Below are positions 8,328 to 17,471 of a stretch of DNA of 64,000 bases, in pieces. The stretch covers positions 1-64,000 of the forward strand of contig JAFKKN010000004.1 in the NCBI GenBank assembly GCA_017305535.1, read 5' to 3'. Under the pieces are notes generated by a model that searched no databases, was not told the origin of the DNA, and was given only the letters and a program-made list of their open reading frames with translations. Positions within the stretch are counted from its first letter, which is position 1. The number at the start of each line of letters is the position of its first letter. The stretch comes from Hyphomicrobiales bacterium (GTDB lineage: Bacteria; Pseudomonadota; Alphaproteobacteria; Rhizobiales; Xanthobacteraceae). Position numbers and translations under genes: made by a program.

Positions 8328-8906
8328 ATGATCCGGGCGAATGACAGACTCGTCGGAATTTTCGCGGCCCTTGGCCTCGCGGCATTCACATTCACCGTCG
8401 CCCACGCGCAAACCATGACGCTGACCAGTCCCGACATCAAGGACGGCAGCACCATCGCCAACCAGCAGGTGTTCAAAGGCTTCGGCTGCACCGGCGACAA
8501 TATCTCGCCGGCGCTGAGCTGGAGCGGCGCGCCAGCCAACACCAAAAGCTTCGCGGTCAGCATCTACGATCCCGACGCGCCGACCGGCAGCGGCTGGTGG
8601 CACTGGGTGGTCTACAACATTCCGGCCAGCACCACGTCGCTGCCGAAGGATGTCGGCGATCCCAGCAAGGGCCTGATGCCCAAAGGCGCGGTGCAGAGCC
8701 GCACCGATTTCGGCAGCGCCGGCTACGGCGGCCCCTGCCCGCCGCCGGGCGACAAGCCGCACCACTATCGGATCACGGTCTTCGCGCTTGACGTCGATCA
8801 GTTGCCTAACGCCAAGGGCGACGCCGCCTCCGCCGCGCTGGTCGGCTTCGACATCAATTTCCATACGTTGGCAAAAGCGACACTGACCGGACTTTATGGG
8901 CGGTAG
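8328..8906 (+). CDS. Secreted YbhB/YbcL-family (PEBP / Raf kinase inhibitor-like) protein
   Basis: 192 aa with a Sec signal peptide (hydrophobic residues about 9-22, cleavage after AHA-Q). The mature part has the phosphatidylethanolamine-binding fold motifs: SPALSWSGAP, YDPDAPTGSGWWHWVVYNIP and PHHYRITVFALD. The ligand is unknown, and bacterial members are periplasmic. The ATG at 8328 is preferred over GTG 8319 because GGGAG lies 8 bp before it. Two strong hairpins follow. Confidence 0.88.
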   Translation: MIRANDRLVGIFAALGLAAFTFTVAHAQTMTLTSPDIKDGSTIANQQVFKGFGCTGDNISPALSWSGAPANTKSFAVSIYDPDAPTGSGWWHWVVYNIPASTTSLPKDVGDPSKGLMPKGAVQSRTDFGSAGYGGPCPPPGDKPHHYRITVFALDVDQLPNAKGDAASAALVGFDINFHTLAKATLTGLYGR

Positions 8907-8909
8907 GTT

Positions 8910-8950
8910 TCACTCGTCATGACCGGTGTAAATCCGGTCATGACGAGTGA
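8910..8950. terminator. Perfect 17-bp hairpin, likely transcription end
   Basis: TCACTCGTCATGACCGG (8910-8926) and its exact complement (8934-8950) enclose a 7-nt loop. It lies just after the PEBP gene. No T run follows, but the stem is very stable. Confidence 0.65.
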
Positions 8951-8965
8951 GGCTTCCAAAATAAA

Positions 8966-8992
8966 TCCGGCCCTGACCAAGTCAGGGCCGGA
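8966..8992. terminator. Second hairpin between convergent genes
   Basis: TCCGGCCCTGAC / GTCAGGGCCGGA with loop CAA. Together with the preceding hairpin it separates the PEBP gene from the convergent chemoreceptor gene, so it probably ends transcription in one or both directions. Confidence 0.65.
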
Positions 8993-9033
8993 CATTTCAT
9001 TCACGCGCACAAGTTTCAAATGCGGCCTCGCCG

Positions 9034-10722
9034 TCAGGCCGCGCGCACCTTGGTGAGGAACTCATTCACCGCCGAGCGCAGCATGCCGGCCTGACCGTCA
9101 AGCTCCTGCGCATTGACCAGAACATCCGACGCCGCCGAGCCGGTGGCTTCCGCCGCCGAACTGACGCCGCCGATGTGGTGGCTGATCTCGTCCGAACCGG
9201 CCGCCGCCGACTGAATGTTGCGGGCGATCTCACGCGTCGCCGCGCCCTGCTCCTCGACCGCGCTGGAAATGCTGAGCGCGATCTCGTTCATCTGAGCGAT
9301 GGTGCGGGTGATGTTGCTGATGGCGTCCACCGCCTCGTGGGTGGTGGACTGCATCGTCGACACCTGCGCGGAGATTTCCTCGGTCGCCTTCGCGGTCTGG
9401 TTGGCGAGTGCCTTCACTTCCGACGCAACCACCGCGAAACCGCGGCCAGCTTCGCCGGCGCGCGCCGCCTCGATGGTGGCATTGAGTGCGAGCAAATTGG
9501 TCTGCGCGGCGATGGTGTGGATCAACTGAACCACTTCGCCGATCTTTTCCGCGCCGTTCGACAGCACCTGCACCGTCGCATTGGTGCGCTGGGCATCGTC
9601 GACCGCCTTGTTGGCGATCTCGGTGGACTGCGTCACCTGACGCGAAATCTCGGCAACCGAACTGGCAAGCTCCTCCGCGGCGGCCGCCACGGTGCCGGCA
9701 TTACCCGACGCCTTCTGCGATGCCTCGCTCACCGTCATCGCCCGCGAACTCGCGTCACGTGCCAGGCCCGTCATGCTTTCCGCGGTCGCCTGCATGCCGG
9801 CCGCCGACGACGTGACCGACTGTACCACGCCGTTAACGCTGCGCTCGAAATCGTCGGCGAGGCTCTGCATGGCGACGCGGCGCTCATCGGCCGCACGCTG
9901 CTGCGCCGCCGCTTCCGCCTGTTCGAGATCGCGAACCCGAAGCGCATTCTCCTTGAAGACACCGACCGTGGCAGCCATGGTGCCGATCTCGTCCTTGCGG
10001 CCGACACCGGGAATTTCAGCGTCCAGCTCACCCTTGGCGAGCGACTGCATCCGCGCGCCGAGCTGGCCGAGCGGACGGGTGATGCTGCGGCCGATCAGCC
10101 AGGCAGCAAGACCCGCGCCCAGCGCGATGATGATGGTAGCAATCGCCAGACCGAAAATGACCGGCCGAAGCTTGGCGTTGATATCGTCAAGATAGGCGCC
10201 GGTGCCGACGAACATGTCCCAGCCCGGAATCGCGACCGCGTAGGACATCTTACGGATCAATTCGTCGGTGCCGGGCTTCATGTATTCGTAACGCAAATTG
10301 ACACTGCCCTTGGCCGCGACGCCGTCGCGCAATTCGCGCGCCAGCTTGCGACCGCCGGTTTCGACGTCGAGCTGATTGCTGCCGATCTTGGAGGCATCCG
10401 GCGTCGCCACTGTGACGCCGTCCATGGTGTAGGCGAACACGTAACCGCTGCCATTGTCGTAATTCATCGACCGAATACGATGAGCGTATTCGGCAATCGC
10501 CTGTTCCTTGGTGAACTTGCCGGCCTGGACCTGCTTCTGGAATTCCAATGCCATGTTGCGCGCGGTCTCGACGATCGCATGGGTCTGTTCGGCACGCGCG
10601 GCATACATCTCCCGCTGCATCATGGTCGCGGCATAAAAGCCGGCTCCAACCAGCCCCAGCAGGGTGATCGCGACGAGGATGACAAGTTTCATGGCAATAG
10701 GAAGGTTGTTCAGCAACTTCAC
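9034..10722 (-). CDS. Methyl-accepting chemotaxis protein with a single-Cache sensor
   Basis: A 562-aa inner-membrane chemoreceptor. One membrane helix near the N-terminus ([21 protein letters not shown]) leads to a periplasmic sCache_2-type domain ([40 protein letters not shown]). A second helix (about residues 190-213), a HAMP domain and a long cytoplasmic signalling coiled coil follow, with the hairpin tip [22 protein letters not shown]-like (here [17 protein letters not shown]). I chose GTG 10722, with GGAG 8 nt upstream, over an upstream TTG. Its ligand is unknown; small carboxylates are common for this sensor type. Confidence 0.93.
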   Translation of the reverse strand: MKLLNNLPIAMKLVILVAITLLGLVGAGFYAATMMQREMYAARAEQTHAIVETARNMALEFQKQVQAGKFTKEQAIAEYAHRIRSMNYDNGSGYVFAYTMDGVTVATPDASKIGSNQLDVETGGRKLARELRDGVAAKGSVNLRYEYMKPGTDELIRKMSYAVAIPGWDMFVGTGAYLDDINAKLRPVIFGLAIATIIIALGAGLAAWLIGRSITRPLGQLGARMQSLAKGELDAEIPGVGRKDEIGTMAATVGVFKENALRVRDLEQAEAAAQQRAADERRVAMQSLADDFERSVNGVVQSVTSSAAGMQATAESMTGLARDASSRAMTVSEASQKASGNAGTVAAAAEELASSVAEISRQVTQSTEIANKAVDDAQRTNATVQVLSNGAEKIGEVVQLIHTIAAQTNLLALNATIEAARAGEAGRGFAVVASEVKALANQTAKATEEISAQVSTMQSTTHEAVDAISNITRTIAQMNEIALSISSAVEEQGAATREIARNIQSAAAGSDEISHHIGGVSSAAEATGSAASDVLVNAQELDGQAGMLRSAVNEFLTKVRAA

Positions 10723-10806
10723 GTTCTGTGCTCCGGATGGACTGCGCAATTCACGCAAGGCAGGAAATCGGACCCGGGAATTTAAGACAGAACAGTTGAC
10801 CGTTTA

Positions 10807-11733
10807 TTATTGCGGCCCTTCCGGCCACACATGCGCACCATACCGTTTTTGAAACGGATTCCTGAGCGAGGCGACCGCATCACCGGTCAACCCTGCACCA
10901 GGGACTGGAAAAGCATATCCGATGATCGTCTTGACGACGAATTTGTCGGACGCCGGCGTCAGGCCATAGCCCAATCCGAAATTCACGCTGAAATCGCCGA
11001 GCTTGAAATCGGTGACCGCGAAAAGCGTGTGCTGCTGATCGCGCAGGGCGGAAAAGTGCCCTATCTCACCAAGGTCGGCGTAATATTCGAGACCCAACGC
11101 AACATCGTCGGATATCTTTTTGGCCCAGCGAACCGCCGGAGCGAAATCGGCTTCACCGTTGCGCCCGAGGCCGATATCCACGATCGGATTGACGATGAAC
11201 TCGTAGCCATCGTGCCGGAAACCGAGGATCGGACGAATCTCAAGACCGTAGCGGGTCTGGGAGAATTTTGGCGACGAATTGCTCAACTCGAAATTGATGC
11301 CGTAAAAAATATTCCGTTTGTCGGCATTGGGCGAGACGAACAACGTCCGCAATTTGAGGCCATCGGCAAGGTATGCGCCATCTTGCACGGCAAACGGCAA
11401 ATAAAGCCCGAGCTCCCACCAGTCCGTCATGCCGTAGGCGAATTCCGGTGTGCCGTTCAGGCTCCGATCGGACCGGAAGCCGCCCGGAAACGGCGGCAGC
11501 GGCTGCCCCCGGCCGACGTAATTCAGGTGTTGCTGGATCGTGAATTGTCCCGGCGCGGCAATCGACGCGTCGTAGACCTGAATTTCATCGGTCGCCCACG
11601 CGGCGCCGATCCCTCCGCATAAGCCAGCAACGACCATGGACATCCCGCCGGCACCGCGCAGCGCGGCCGATAGTCCCTGCAAACGCCGCGCAGACCAGCG
11701 GCGCCCGGCACGCACCCGGACAGATGACCTCAT
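10807..11733 (-). CDS. Outer-membrane beta-barrel protein, probably iron-regulated
   Basis: A 308-aa exported protein. There is a long basic N-terminus, a hydrophobic stretch MSMVVAGLCGGIGAAWA with likely cleavage near residue 47, then alternating beta-strand sequence with many aromatic turns to the end. WWELGLYLPF, YGLEIRPILGF, NPIVDIGLG and GLEYYADLGEIGHF resemble the phenol_MetA_deg/transporter-like barrels. The ATG has GAGG 6 bp upstream. A perfect palindrome of Irr-box type lies 13-29 bp before the start, so control by iron or haem status is likely. The substrate is unknown. Confidence 0.78.
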   Translation of the reverse strand: MRSSVRVRAGRRWSARRLQGLSAALRGAGGMSMVVAGLCGGIGAAWATDEIQVYDASIAAPGQFTIQQHLNYVGRGQPLPPFPGGFRSDRSLNGTPEFAYGMTDWWELGLYLPFAVQDGAYLADGLKLRTLFVSPNADKRNIFYGINFELSNSSPKFSQTRYGLEIRPILGFRHDGYEFIVNPIVDIGLGRNGEADFAPAVRWAKKISDDVALGLEYYADLGEIGHFSALRDQQHTLFAVTDFKLGDFSVNFGLGYGLTPASDKFVVKTIIGYAFPVPGAGLTGDAVASLRNPFQKRYGAHVWPEGPQ

Positions 11734-11745
11734 GAGGCCTCACGA

Positions 11746-11762
11746 ATTTAGAATAATTCTAA
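11746..11762. promoter_or_regulatory. Candidate Irr box (iron control element)
   Basis: TTTAGAA-TAA-TTCTAAA inside a perfect 23-bp palindrome at 11744-11766. It matches the alphaproteobacterial Irr/ICE pattern as I remember it (TTTAGAA-N3-TTCTAAA). It overlaps the expected promoter or leader of the outer-membrane protein gene starting at 11733 on the minus strand. Confidence 0.75.
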
Positions 11763-11818
11763 ATTCTATATTTGCGAGGCGATCATGAGTCAAATGGGGC
11801 GCCCGGGCGCCCGTCGGC

Positions 11819-13408
11819 TCAGAACGTCAGCGCCTTGACCTGCTTGACCTGCGGCAGCGCCTGCACTTTGGCGAGCACATCGGCCGGCACCGCGCCATCG
11901 ACCTCGACCAGCGCGATGGCGTCGCCGCCCTGCTTATGACGGCCGAGATTGAAGGTCGCGATGTTGACCTTGGCGTCGCCGAGGATCGAGGCGAACTTGC
12001 CGATGAAGCCCGGCTTGTCCTCGTTGGTGATGTAGATCATCGAGGGGCCGAACTCGGCATCGACGCGGATGCCCTTGACGTCGATCAGACGGGGCTTGCC
12101 GTCGGCATAGACTGTGCCGGACACCGAGCGCTCCTGCCGCTCCGTGGTGACGGTAACGGTGATGACGCTCTCGTAGTCGCTCTGGGCGGCACGCACCACT
12201 TCGTCCACCACCATGCCGCGCTCCTTGGCGACGACCGGCGCGGACACCACGTTGATGTCGCCAAGCATCGGCCGCAGCAGACCGGTGAGCGCCGCCGAGG
12301 TCAGCGCCTTGATTTTCATTTCCGCGACCTGGCCCTCGTAGGTGATGGTGACCTTACCGATGCCGGTTTCGGTCAATTGGCCCGCGAACGAACCGAGCTT
12401 TTCGGCGAGATCGACGAATGGCTTCAGCTTCGGCGCTTCTTCAGCCGTGATCGAAGGAAAGTTGATGGCGTTCGTGATCGCGCCGGTGAGCAGATAGTCC
12501 GACATCTGCTCGGCAACCTGCAACGCAACGTTCTCCTGCGCTTCCGTTGTGGAAGCGCCGAGATGCGGCGTGCAGATCACGTTGGGATGACCGAACAGCA
12601 CGTTCTTGGTTGCCGGCTCTTCGACGAACACATCGAAGGCTGCGCCCGCGACCTGCTTGGAGTTGAGCGCGTCGACCAGCGCCTGTTCATCCACCAGACC
12701 GCCACGCGCGCAATTGATGATACGAACGCCCTTCTTCATCTTGGCGATGGCGGCCGCGTCGATGATGTTGCGGGTCTTGTCGGTCAACGGCGTATGCAGC
12801 GTGATGAAGTCGGCGCGCTTGAACAGGTCCTCAAGCTCGACCTTCTCGACGCCGAGATCCTTGGCGCGCTCCGGCGACAGGAACGGATCGAACGCGACCA
12901 CCTTCATCCTGAGGCCGACGGCGCGGTCCGCGACGATCGAGCCGATGTTGCCGCAGCCGATCACGCCCAGTGTCTTGCCGGTGATCTCAACGCCCATGAA
13001 GCGGTTCTTCTCCCACTTGCCGGCTTGCGTGGACGCATCGGCGGCGGGGATTTCACGCGCCAGCGCCAACATCAACGTGATGGCGTGCTCGGCGGTCGTG
13101 ATGGAATTGCCGAACGGCGTGTTCATCACGATGATGCCCTTGGCCGTCGCCGCCGGAATCTCGACATTGTCGACGCCGATGCCGGCGCGGCCGATCACCT
13201 TCAGCTTCTTGGCGTTGGCGAGAATCTTCGCCGTTGCCTTGGTGGCCGAACGAATGGCGAGGCCGTCGTAGTTGCCGATGATTTCGGCGAGCTTGTCCTT
13301 GTCCTTGCCGAGCGCCGGCTGGAAATCGACCTCGATGCCGCGATCCATGAAGATCTGCACGGCGGCGGGGCTGAGGGCGTCGGAAATGAGAACTTTCGGT
13401 TTGGTCAT
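11819..13408 (-). CDS. serA: D-3-phosphoglycerate dehydrogenase
   Basis: A 529-aa NAD-dependent enzyme that oxidises 3-phosphoglycerate to 3-phosphohydroxypyruvate, the first step of serine synthesis. The Rossmann motif GVIGCGNIG lies at residues 148-156. The catalytic set is Arg in INCARGG, the Glu region and His in CTPHLGAST. The long form carries an allosteric substrate-binding domain (about 320-450) and a C-terminal ACT domain (MIYITNEDKPGFIGKFASILG), which usually binds serine for feedback. It lies 173 bp downstream of serC on the same strand. Confidence 0.97.
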   Translation of the reverse strand: MTKPKVLISDALSPAAVQIFMDRGIEVDFQPALGKDKDKLAEIIGNYDGLAIRSATKATAKILANAKKLKVIGRAGIGVDNVEIPAATAKGIIVMNTPFGNSITTAEHAITLMLALAREIPAADASTQAGKWEKNRFMGVEITGKTLGVIGCGNIGSIVADRAVGLRMKVVAFDPFLSPERAKDLGVEKVELEDLFKRADFITLHTPLTDKTRNIIDAAAIAKMKKGVRIINCARGGLVDEQALVDALNSKQVAGAAFDVFVEEPATKNVLFGHPNVICTPHLGASTTEAQENVALQVAEQMSDYLLTGAITNAINFPSITAEEAPKLKPFVDLAEKLGSFAGQLTETGIGKVTITYEGQVAEMKIKALTSAALTGLLRPMLGDINVVSAPVVAKERGMVVDEVVRAAQSDYESVITVTVTTERQERSVSGTVYADGKPRLIDVKGIRVDAEFGPSMIYITNEDKPGFIGKFASILGDAKVNIATFNLGRHKQGGDAIALVEVDGAVPADVLAKVQALPQVKQVKALTF

Positions 13409-13429
13409 GGGATGGATCCTTTCGGGATC

Positions 13430-13574
13430 GTCATCCTGAGGAGCGAGCGAAGCGAGCCTCGAAGGATGATGGGAAATTGGAATGGGGAATCCGAAAATGT
13501 CGCCGTCTATCCTTCGAGGGCCGCTGACGCGGCCACCCTAGGAGGACGGCCCCCTCCCACAAGGGGAGAGGGAA
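13430..13574. repeat. Composite intergenic repeat between serC and serA
   Basis: GTCATCCTGAGGAGCGAGCG...CCTCGAAGGATGAT is an imperfect palindrome of a repeat type common in this family. It is followed by a second palindromic part (TATCCTTCGAGG...) and a CCCCTCCC-ACAA-GGGGAGAGGG hairpin (about 13550-13572). It may weaken or uncouple serA expression from serC. Confidence 0.7.
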
Positions 13575-13581
13575 AAGACAA

Positions 13582-14754
13582 CTACGCCGCCTTGGCGAGC
13601 GAGGCCTTGGCTTCCGCGAAAGCCCAGTCGAGCCAGCCGGTCAGCGCCGCGACATCCGCCGTCTCGACGGTGGCGCCGCACCAGATACGCAGGCCCGGAG
13701 GAGCATCGCGGTAGTGGCCGAGATCGTAGCCCGCGCCTTCCTTCTCCACCGCGGCGACCAACGCCTTGGCGAACGCGGCCTGCGCGTCGGCGGCAAGCGC
13801 CGTGACCGCCGGATCGACCACTTTGAGGCAAACCGAGGTGTTGGAGCGGATCGCCGGATCGGCAGCGAGGAAATCGATCCACGGCGTCTTGGCGACCCAG
13901 TCGCTCAGCGCCTTGGTGTTGGCATCGGCACGGCCGATCATACCCTTGAGGCCACCGACCGACTTCGCCCAGTTGAGCGCATCGAGATAATCCTCGACGC
14001 AAAGCATCGACGGGGTGTTGATGGTCTCGCCGACGAAGATGCCGTCGATCAACTTGCCGCCCTTGGTCATGCGGAAGATCTTCGGCATCGGCCACGGCGG
14101 CGTGTAGCTCTCGAGACGCGCCACCGCGCGCGGCGACAAAATCAGCATGCCGTGCGCACCTTCGCCGCCCAATGCCTTTTGCCAGGAGAAGGTGACGACG
14201 TCGAGCTTGGCCCAGTCGAGCGGCTGGGCAAATGCAGCCGAAGTGGCGTCGCAGATGGTCAGGCCTTCACGGTCGGCCTTGATCCAGTCGGCGTTCGGAA
14301 CGCGCACGCCGGAGGTGGTGCCGTTCCAGGTGAAGACGATATCGGAGGCCGGATCGGCCTTCGTCAGATCGGGAATTTCGCCGTAACCGGCGGTGAGCTT
14401 GGTGACGTCCTTCAGCTTCAACTGCTTGACGACGTCGGTGACCCAACCTTCGCCGAAGGACTCCCAGGCGATCATGGTGACCGGACGCGCACCGAGCAGC
14501 GACCACAGCGCCATTTCGACGGCGCCGGTGTCCGACGCGGGAACGATGCCGATCTTGTAGTCGGCCGGCACTTCGAGCACTTCGCGGGTGAGATCGATCG
14601 CAAGCTTGAGCTTGGTCTTGCCGATCTTCGCGCGGTGCGAACGGCCGAGGGCAGCATCTTCGAGGGCTTGGGGGGTCCAGCCGGGGCGCTTGGCGCAGGG
14701 GCCGGAAGAGAAATGCGGCACGTTCGGCCGCGCAGCGGGCTTCGCTACAGTCAT
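13582..14754 (-). CDS. serC: Phosphoserine aminotransferase
   Basis: A 390-aa PLP enzyme that transfers the amino group of glutamate to 3-phosphohydroxypyruvate; it can also serve vitamin B6 synthesis. It begins [20 protein letters not shown], the start typical of the alphaproteobacterial (Methanosarcina-type) subfamily. The PLP lysine is about Lys193 in [25 protein letters not shown] and [15 protein letters not shown] are further family blocks. It lies upstream of serA, making a two-gene serine pathway locus. Confidence 0.96.
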   Translation of the reverse strand: MTVAKPAARPNVPHFSSGPCAKRPGWTPQALEDAALGRSHRAKIGKTKLKLAIDLTREVLEVPADYKIGIVPASDTGAVEMALWSLLGARPVTMIAWESFGEGWVTDVVKQLKLKDVTKLTAGYGEIPDLTKADPASDIVFTWNGTTSGVRVPNADWIKADREGLTICDATSAAFAQPLDWAKLDVVTFSWQKALGGEGAHGMLILSPRAVARLESYTPPWPMPKIFRMTKGGKLIDGIFVGETINTPSMLCVEDYLDALNWAKSVGGLKGMIGRADANTKALSDWVAKTPWIDFLAADPAIRSNTSVCLKVVDPAVTALAADAQAAFAKALVAAVEKEGAGYDLGHYRDAPPGLRIWCGATVETADVAALTGWLDWAFAEAKASLAKAA

Positions 14755-14921
14755 CGTCTATCCTTCCAGATAGTAAGCCTCCCGTTGGGGGGAGGTGTCC
14801 CGCCGCGGGAGATACGCCAACCTGCCATGCCGGTCAAGGGATAGCCCCTGCCCATCCGACAAAGTAATGAGAGCCATGCATCGCCGCCGCCTCTGCCGCC
14901 CCCGCCGGGCCGGATAATCCC

Positions 14922-15752
14922 ATGCCAACTCATGTCATGTTGCTCGTCCTGCTCGGCGCGTTGCTGCATGCGAGTTGGAACGCCATCGTCAAATCCGGCG
15001 GCAACAAGCTTGGCGAAACCGGCTTGATCGCCGGCGGCGGGGCGCTGGTTGCATTGCTCGCATTGCCGTTCATTCCCTTGCCCGCCGCCGCAAGCTGGCC
15101 GTGGCTGGTCGCATCGATCGCGATCCATCAGCTTTATTACGCGCTGGTTGCAGCAGCCTATCGCGCTGGCGACATGGGGCACACCTATCCGCTGATGCGC
15201 GGCACCGCACCGCTGTTGGTCGCTTTGGTCAGCGCGCCGCTGCTCGGCGAAACGCTCTCGGCTCATGCGTGGGTCGGCGTGTTGCTGATCTGCGGCGGCA
15301 TCCTGCTGCTGGCGCTGCATCGCCACGCCGCCCCCCGCGCCACGGTGATGGCACTGGCCAATGCGCTGGTGATCGCCATCTACACACTGATCGACGGCAC
15401 CGGGACGCGGCTCTCGGGCAACGCCATCTCCTACGTGCTCTGGCTTACGTTTCTGGAAGCCTTTCCGTTGCTGACGTGGTTGTGGCTGCGCGACGGAAAA
15501 CGATTTCAGCGGCAGTTACGTCAGCGCGGCGCGGTTGCTTTGATCGGCGGCACCTGCGCGATCGGGTCTTACGGTTTCGCGCTCTGGGCGATGACGCAAG
15601 CGCCGGTCGCGACCGTCGCTGCGTTGCGCGAAACATCGGTGCTGTTCGCAGTGGCCATCGCAACCTTTGTCCTGCGCGAAGCCACCGGCCCGCGACGAAT
15701 CATCGCCGGTGTTCTCGTGGTGGCAGGCGCGGCGACGCTGCGGCTGGCCTAG
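14922..15752 (+). CDS. EamA/DMT-superfamily transporter
   Basis: A 276-aa integral membrane protein with about ten hydrophobic helices in two EamA-like halves. Each half ends in the usual pattern (ALLGETLSAHAWVGVLLICGGILLL and LREATGPRRIIAGVLVVAGAATL). It probably exports a small metabolite such as an amino acid or a nucleoside base. The substrate cannot be inferred, and no regulator is adjacent. Divergent from serC with a 167-bp gap, and convergent with the next gene, 1 bp apart. Confidence 0.88.
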   Translation: MPTHVMLLVLLGALLHASWNAIVKSGGNKLGETGLIAGGGALVALLALPFIPLPAAASWPWLVASIAIHQLYYALVAAAYRAGDMGHTYPLMRGTAPLLVALVSAPLLGETLSAHAWVGVLLICGGILLLALHRHAAPRATVMALANALVIAIYTLIDGTGTRLSGNAISYVLWLTFLEAFPLLTWLWLRDGKRFQRQLRQRGAVALIGGTCAIGSYGFALWAMTQAPVATVAALRETSVLFAVAIATFVLREATGPRRIIAGVLVVAGAATLRLA

Positions 15753-15753
15753 A

Positions 15754-16338
15754 TCAACGGGATAAGCCGAGTGCTCGCTCGCTATCGTTGATCCAGCGGC
15801 GCACCGCGCCATAATCCGCCAGATCAAATCCGCCTTCATGCGCGACACGCGTATAGGCCAGCAGCGCGACGTCCGCGAGGGTGAACAAATCTCCGACAAG
15901 AAAACGCGTCGTTGCGAGTTGCCGCTCCATCCGCGCCAGCGCGGCATAACCGCGCTTCACCTTGTCCGGATCGAGATCGGATGCCGGCTTGCCGAGATAG
16001 ACCAACAGGAAACGACACACCGCGATGTAGGGTTCGTGGCTGTACTGCTCCCAGAACAGCCACTCGTCCATCTTGGCCGCAAGAAAATCATCGATCGGAA
16101 TGAGATCGCTGCCACGCGCCAGATAACGGATGATGGCGTTGGATTGCGCCAATACACAGCCATCGTCGAATTCGACGACCGGCACCTGCCCTGAAGCATT
16201 CAACTGGAGAAACGCCGGCGTGCGGGTTTCGCCCCGCATCGTATCGACGGCAATCCACTCATAGGGAATGCGAAGCTGGTCGCAGACCCACTTCACCTTC
16301 AGGCAATTGCCGGAATTGAGATCGCCGTAGATCTTCAT
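15754..16338 (-). CDS. Glutathione S-transferase family protein
   Basis: 194 aa. The start ATG at 16338 gives MKIYGDLNSGNCLKVKWVC, the usual beginning of the thioredoxin-like N-terminal domain; an upstream in-frame ATG adds an unrelated 13 residues. NASGQVPVVEFDDG carries the cis-proline of the glutathione site, and AQSNAIIRYLA supplies the conserved Ser for the gamma-glutamyl group. The helical C-terminal domain starts near residue 85. The substrate is unknown. Confidence 0.9.
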   Translation of the reverse strand: MKIYGDLNSGNCLKVKWVCDQLRIPYEWIAVDTMRGETRTPAFLQLNASGQVPVVEFDDGCVLAQSNAIIRYLARGSDLIPIDDFLAAKMDEWLFWEQYSHEPYIAVCRFLLVYLGKPASDLDPDKVKRGYAALARMERQLATTRFLVGDLFTLADVALLAYTRVAHEGGFDLADYGAVRRWINDSERALGLSR

Positions 16339-16433
16339 GCGTTGCCGCCACCATAAATTCGGACGACAGAGCAGCAACGCGACGCGATTCTGTCAACGAC
16401 GCGGGGATCGCTCCGCGTCGCGGCGGAAGCCGC

Positions 16434-17243
16434 TCAGAACTTGTAGCCGAGACCGGCGCGGACGGTGTTGACGGCGGTATCGATCGGCGACGTGAAGCGG
16501 ATGTATTCCCATTCAGCTCGCAGGAACAATCCCGCTGTCAGGTTGACGTCGACACCGAGACCCGCTGAGTAGCCATAGACAAGATGACTGTACTTGCCGT
16601 CGGTCTGACTCAGAGCAACATCGATGTGGCTGGGTGAGCCGCCAACCTTGTCCTGGGTTCCCGTAATGGTGGCGGTTCGAATGATGTCGGCCTGCCCCAG
16701 AGCCAAACCGCCGAAGATATACGGCAAGAACGAGCCGAAGGCATAACCGGCCCGTGCGCGGAACGTGCCGACATCGGTCAACCGCATCGTGGCCGTGCTG
16801 GTGTAGGTGATGTTGTCGGTATAGCCCTGCCCGTCGGTAAACACGCGGCCCATCGACTCGGTTTGCGTGCCACCAAATTTTCCGTGCATGTAGCTGGCTT
16901 CAATACCGAGAACGACATCGTCCCACTGGCTGTTGTAACCGGCAAACCCACCGAAGCCGTCGCCGCGCGCAGAAGCCTTGCTGCCGACCGGCCACGACGA
17001 CACGCTGCCCCCACTCTCGATGGAGGTGTTCGCCAGAAGATGCGCGGCTACATCGCGCGTCGCACCGGTGAAATTCATGTCGGACTCGCCAACGCCGGCC
17101 TGACCGCCGATGTAAAAACCTTCCCAGTTGACGACGCGCGGTCCGTAAGTATCCGGCAATGCACCGCGAAGAATCGGCAGATCGGCGGCTTGCGCGCCCT
17201 GCACCGCCCCAAGCATCATTCCCGCTACCAGCAACTTACGCAT
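16434..17243 (-). CDS. Outer-membrane beta-barrel protein, Omp25/RopB-like
   Basis: A 269-aa surface protein. The start at 17243 has GGGGG 7 bp upstream and gives a clean signal peptide (MRKLLVAGMMLGAVQGAQA-AD). The mature chain begins with a short tether then NWEGFYIGGQAGVG, the first strand typical of Omp25/31-type porin-like proteins of Rhizobiales. It ends RAGLGYKF with a terminal Phe, as required for BAM insertion. Repeated GFGGFAGYN and FRARAGYAFG turns support an eight-stranded barrel. Confidence 0.88.
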   Translation of the reverse strand: MRKLLVAGMMLGAVQGAQAADLPILRGALPDTYGPRVVNWEGFYIGGQAGVGESDMNFTGATRDVAAHLLANTSIESGGSVSSWPVGSKASARGDGFGGFAGYNSQWDDVVLGIEASYMHGKFGGTQTESMGRVFTDGQGYTDNITYTSTATMRLTDVGTFRARAGYAFGSFLPYIFGGLALGQADIIRTATITGTQDKVGGSPSHIDVALSQTDGKYSHLVYGYSAGLGVDVNLTAGLFLRAEWEYIRFTSPIDTAVNTVRAGLGYKF

Positions 17244-17416
17244 CGCAATTCCCCCAGAACAAAAATCGAGGCACCACCGCGAGATCGTCACGCGAACCTG
17301 GCTCTCGATCTCATGCGATCATCGCCTGTTAACCTTAACTAATCGTTGTCGGGACGTGGTTTCAGTTAAAATCCGACGCGCCTCGTTCACCTTTTTCGAA
17401 GGCAGTCGCAAAACAA

Positions 17417-17443
17417 AACGGCGCGGGAATATCCCGCGCCGTT
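17417..17443 (-). terminator. Rho-independent terminator (minus strand)
   Basis: A perfect 12-bp stem AACGGCGCGGGA/TCCCGCGCCGTT with a 3-nt loop. On the minus strand it is followed by TTGTTTTG. It ends transcription of the outer-membrane gene at 17472-18326. Confidence 0.88.
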
Positions 17444-17471
17444 CACGAAGACGAAGCCGAAAGCTGTCCGA

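Noticed and set aside
9175-10785. An open frame of 536 codons on the plus strand
   Set aside because: Antisense to the chemoreceptor gene; Arg/His-rich with no domain.
11936-13714. An open frame of 592 codons on the plus strand
   Set aside because: Antisense to serA and running through a repeat element; composition of a shadow frame.
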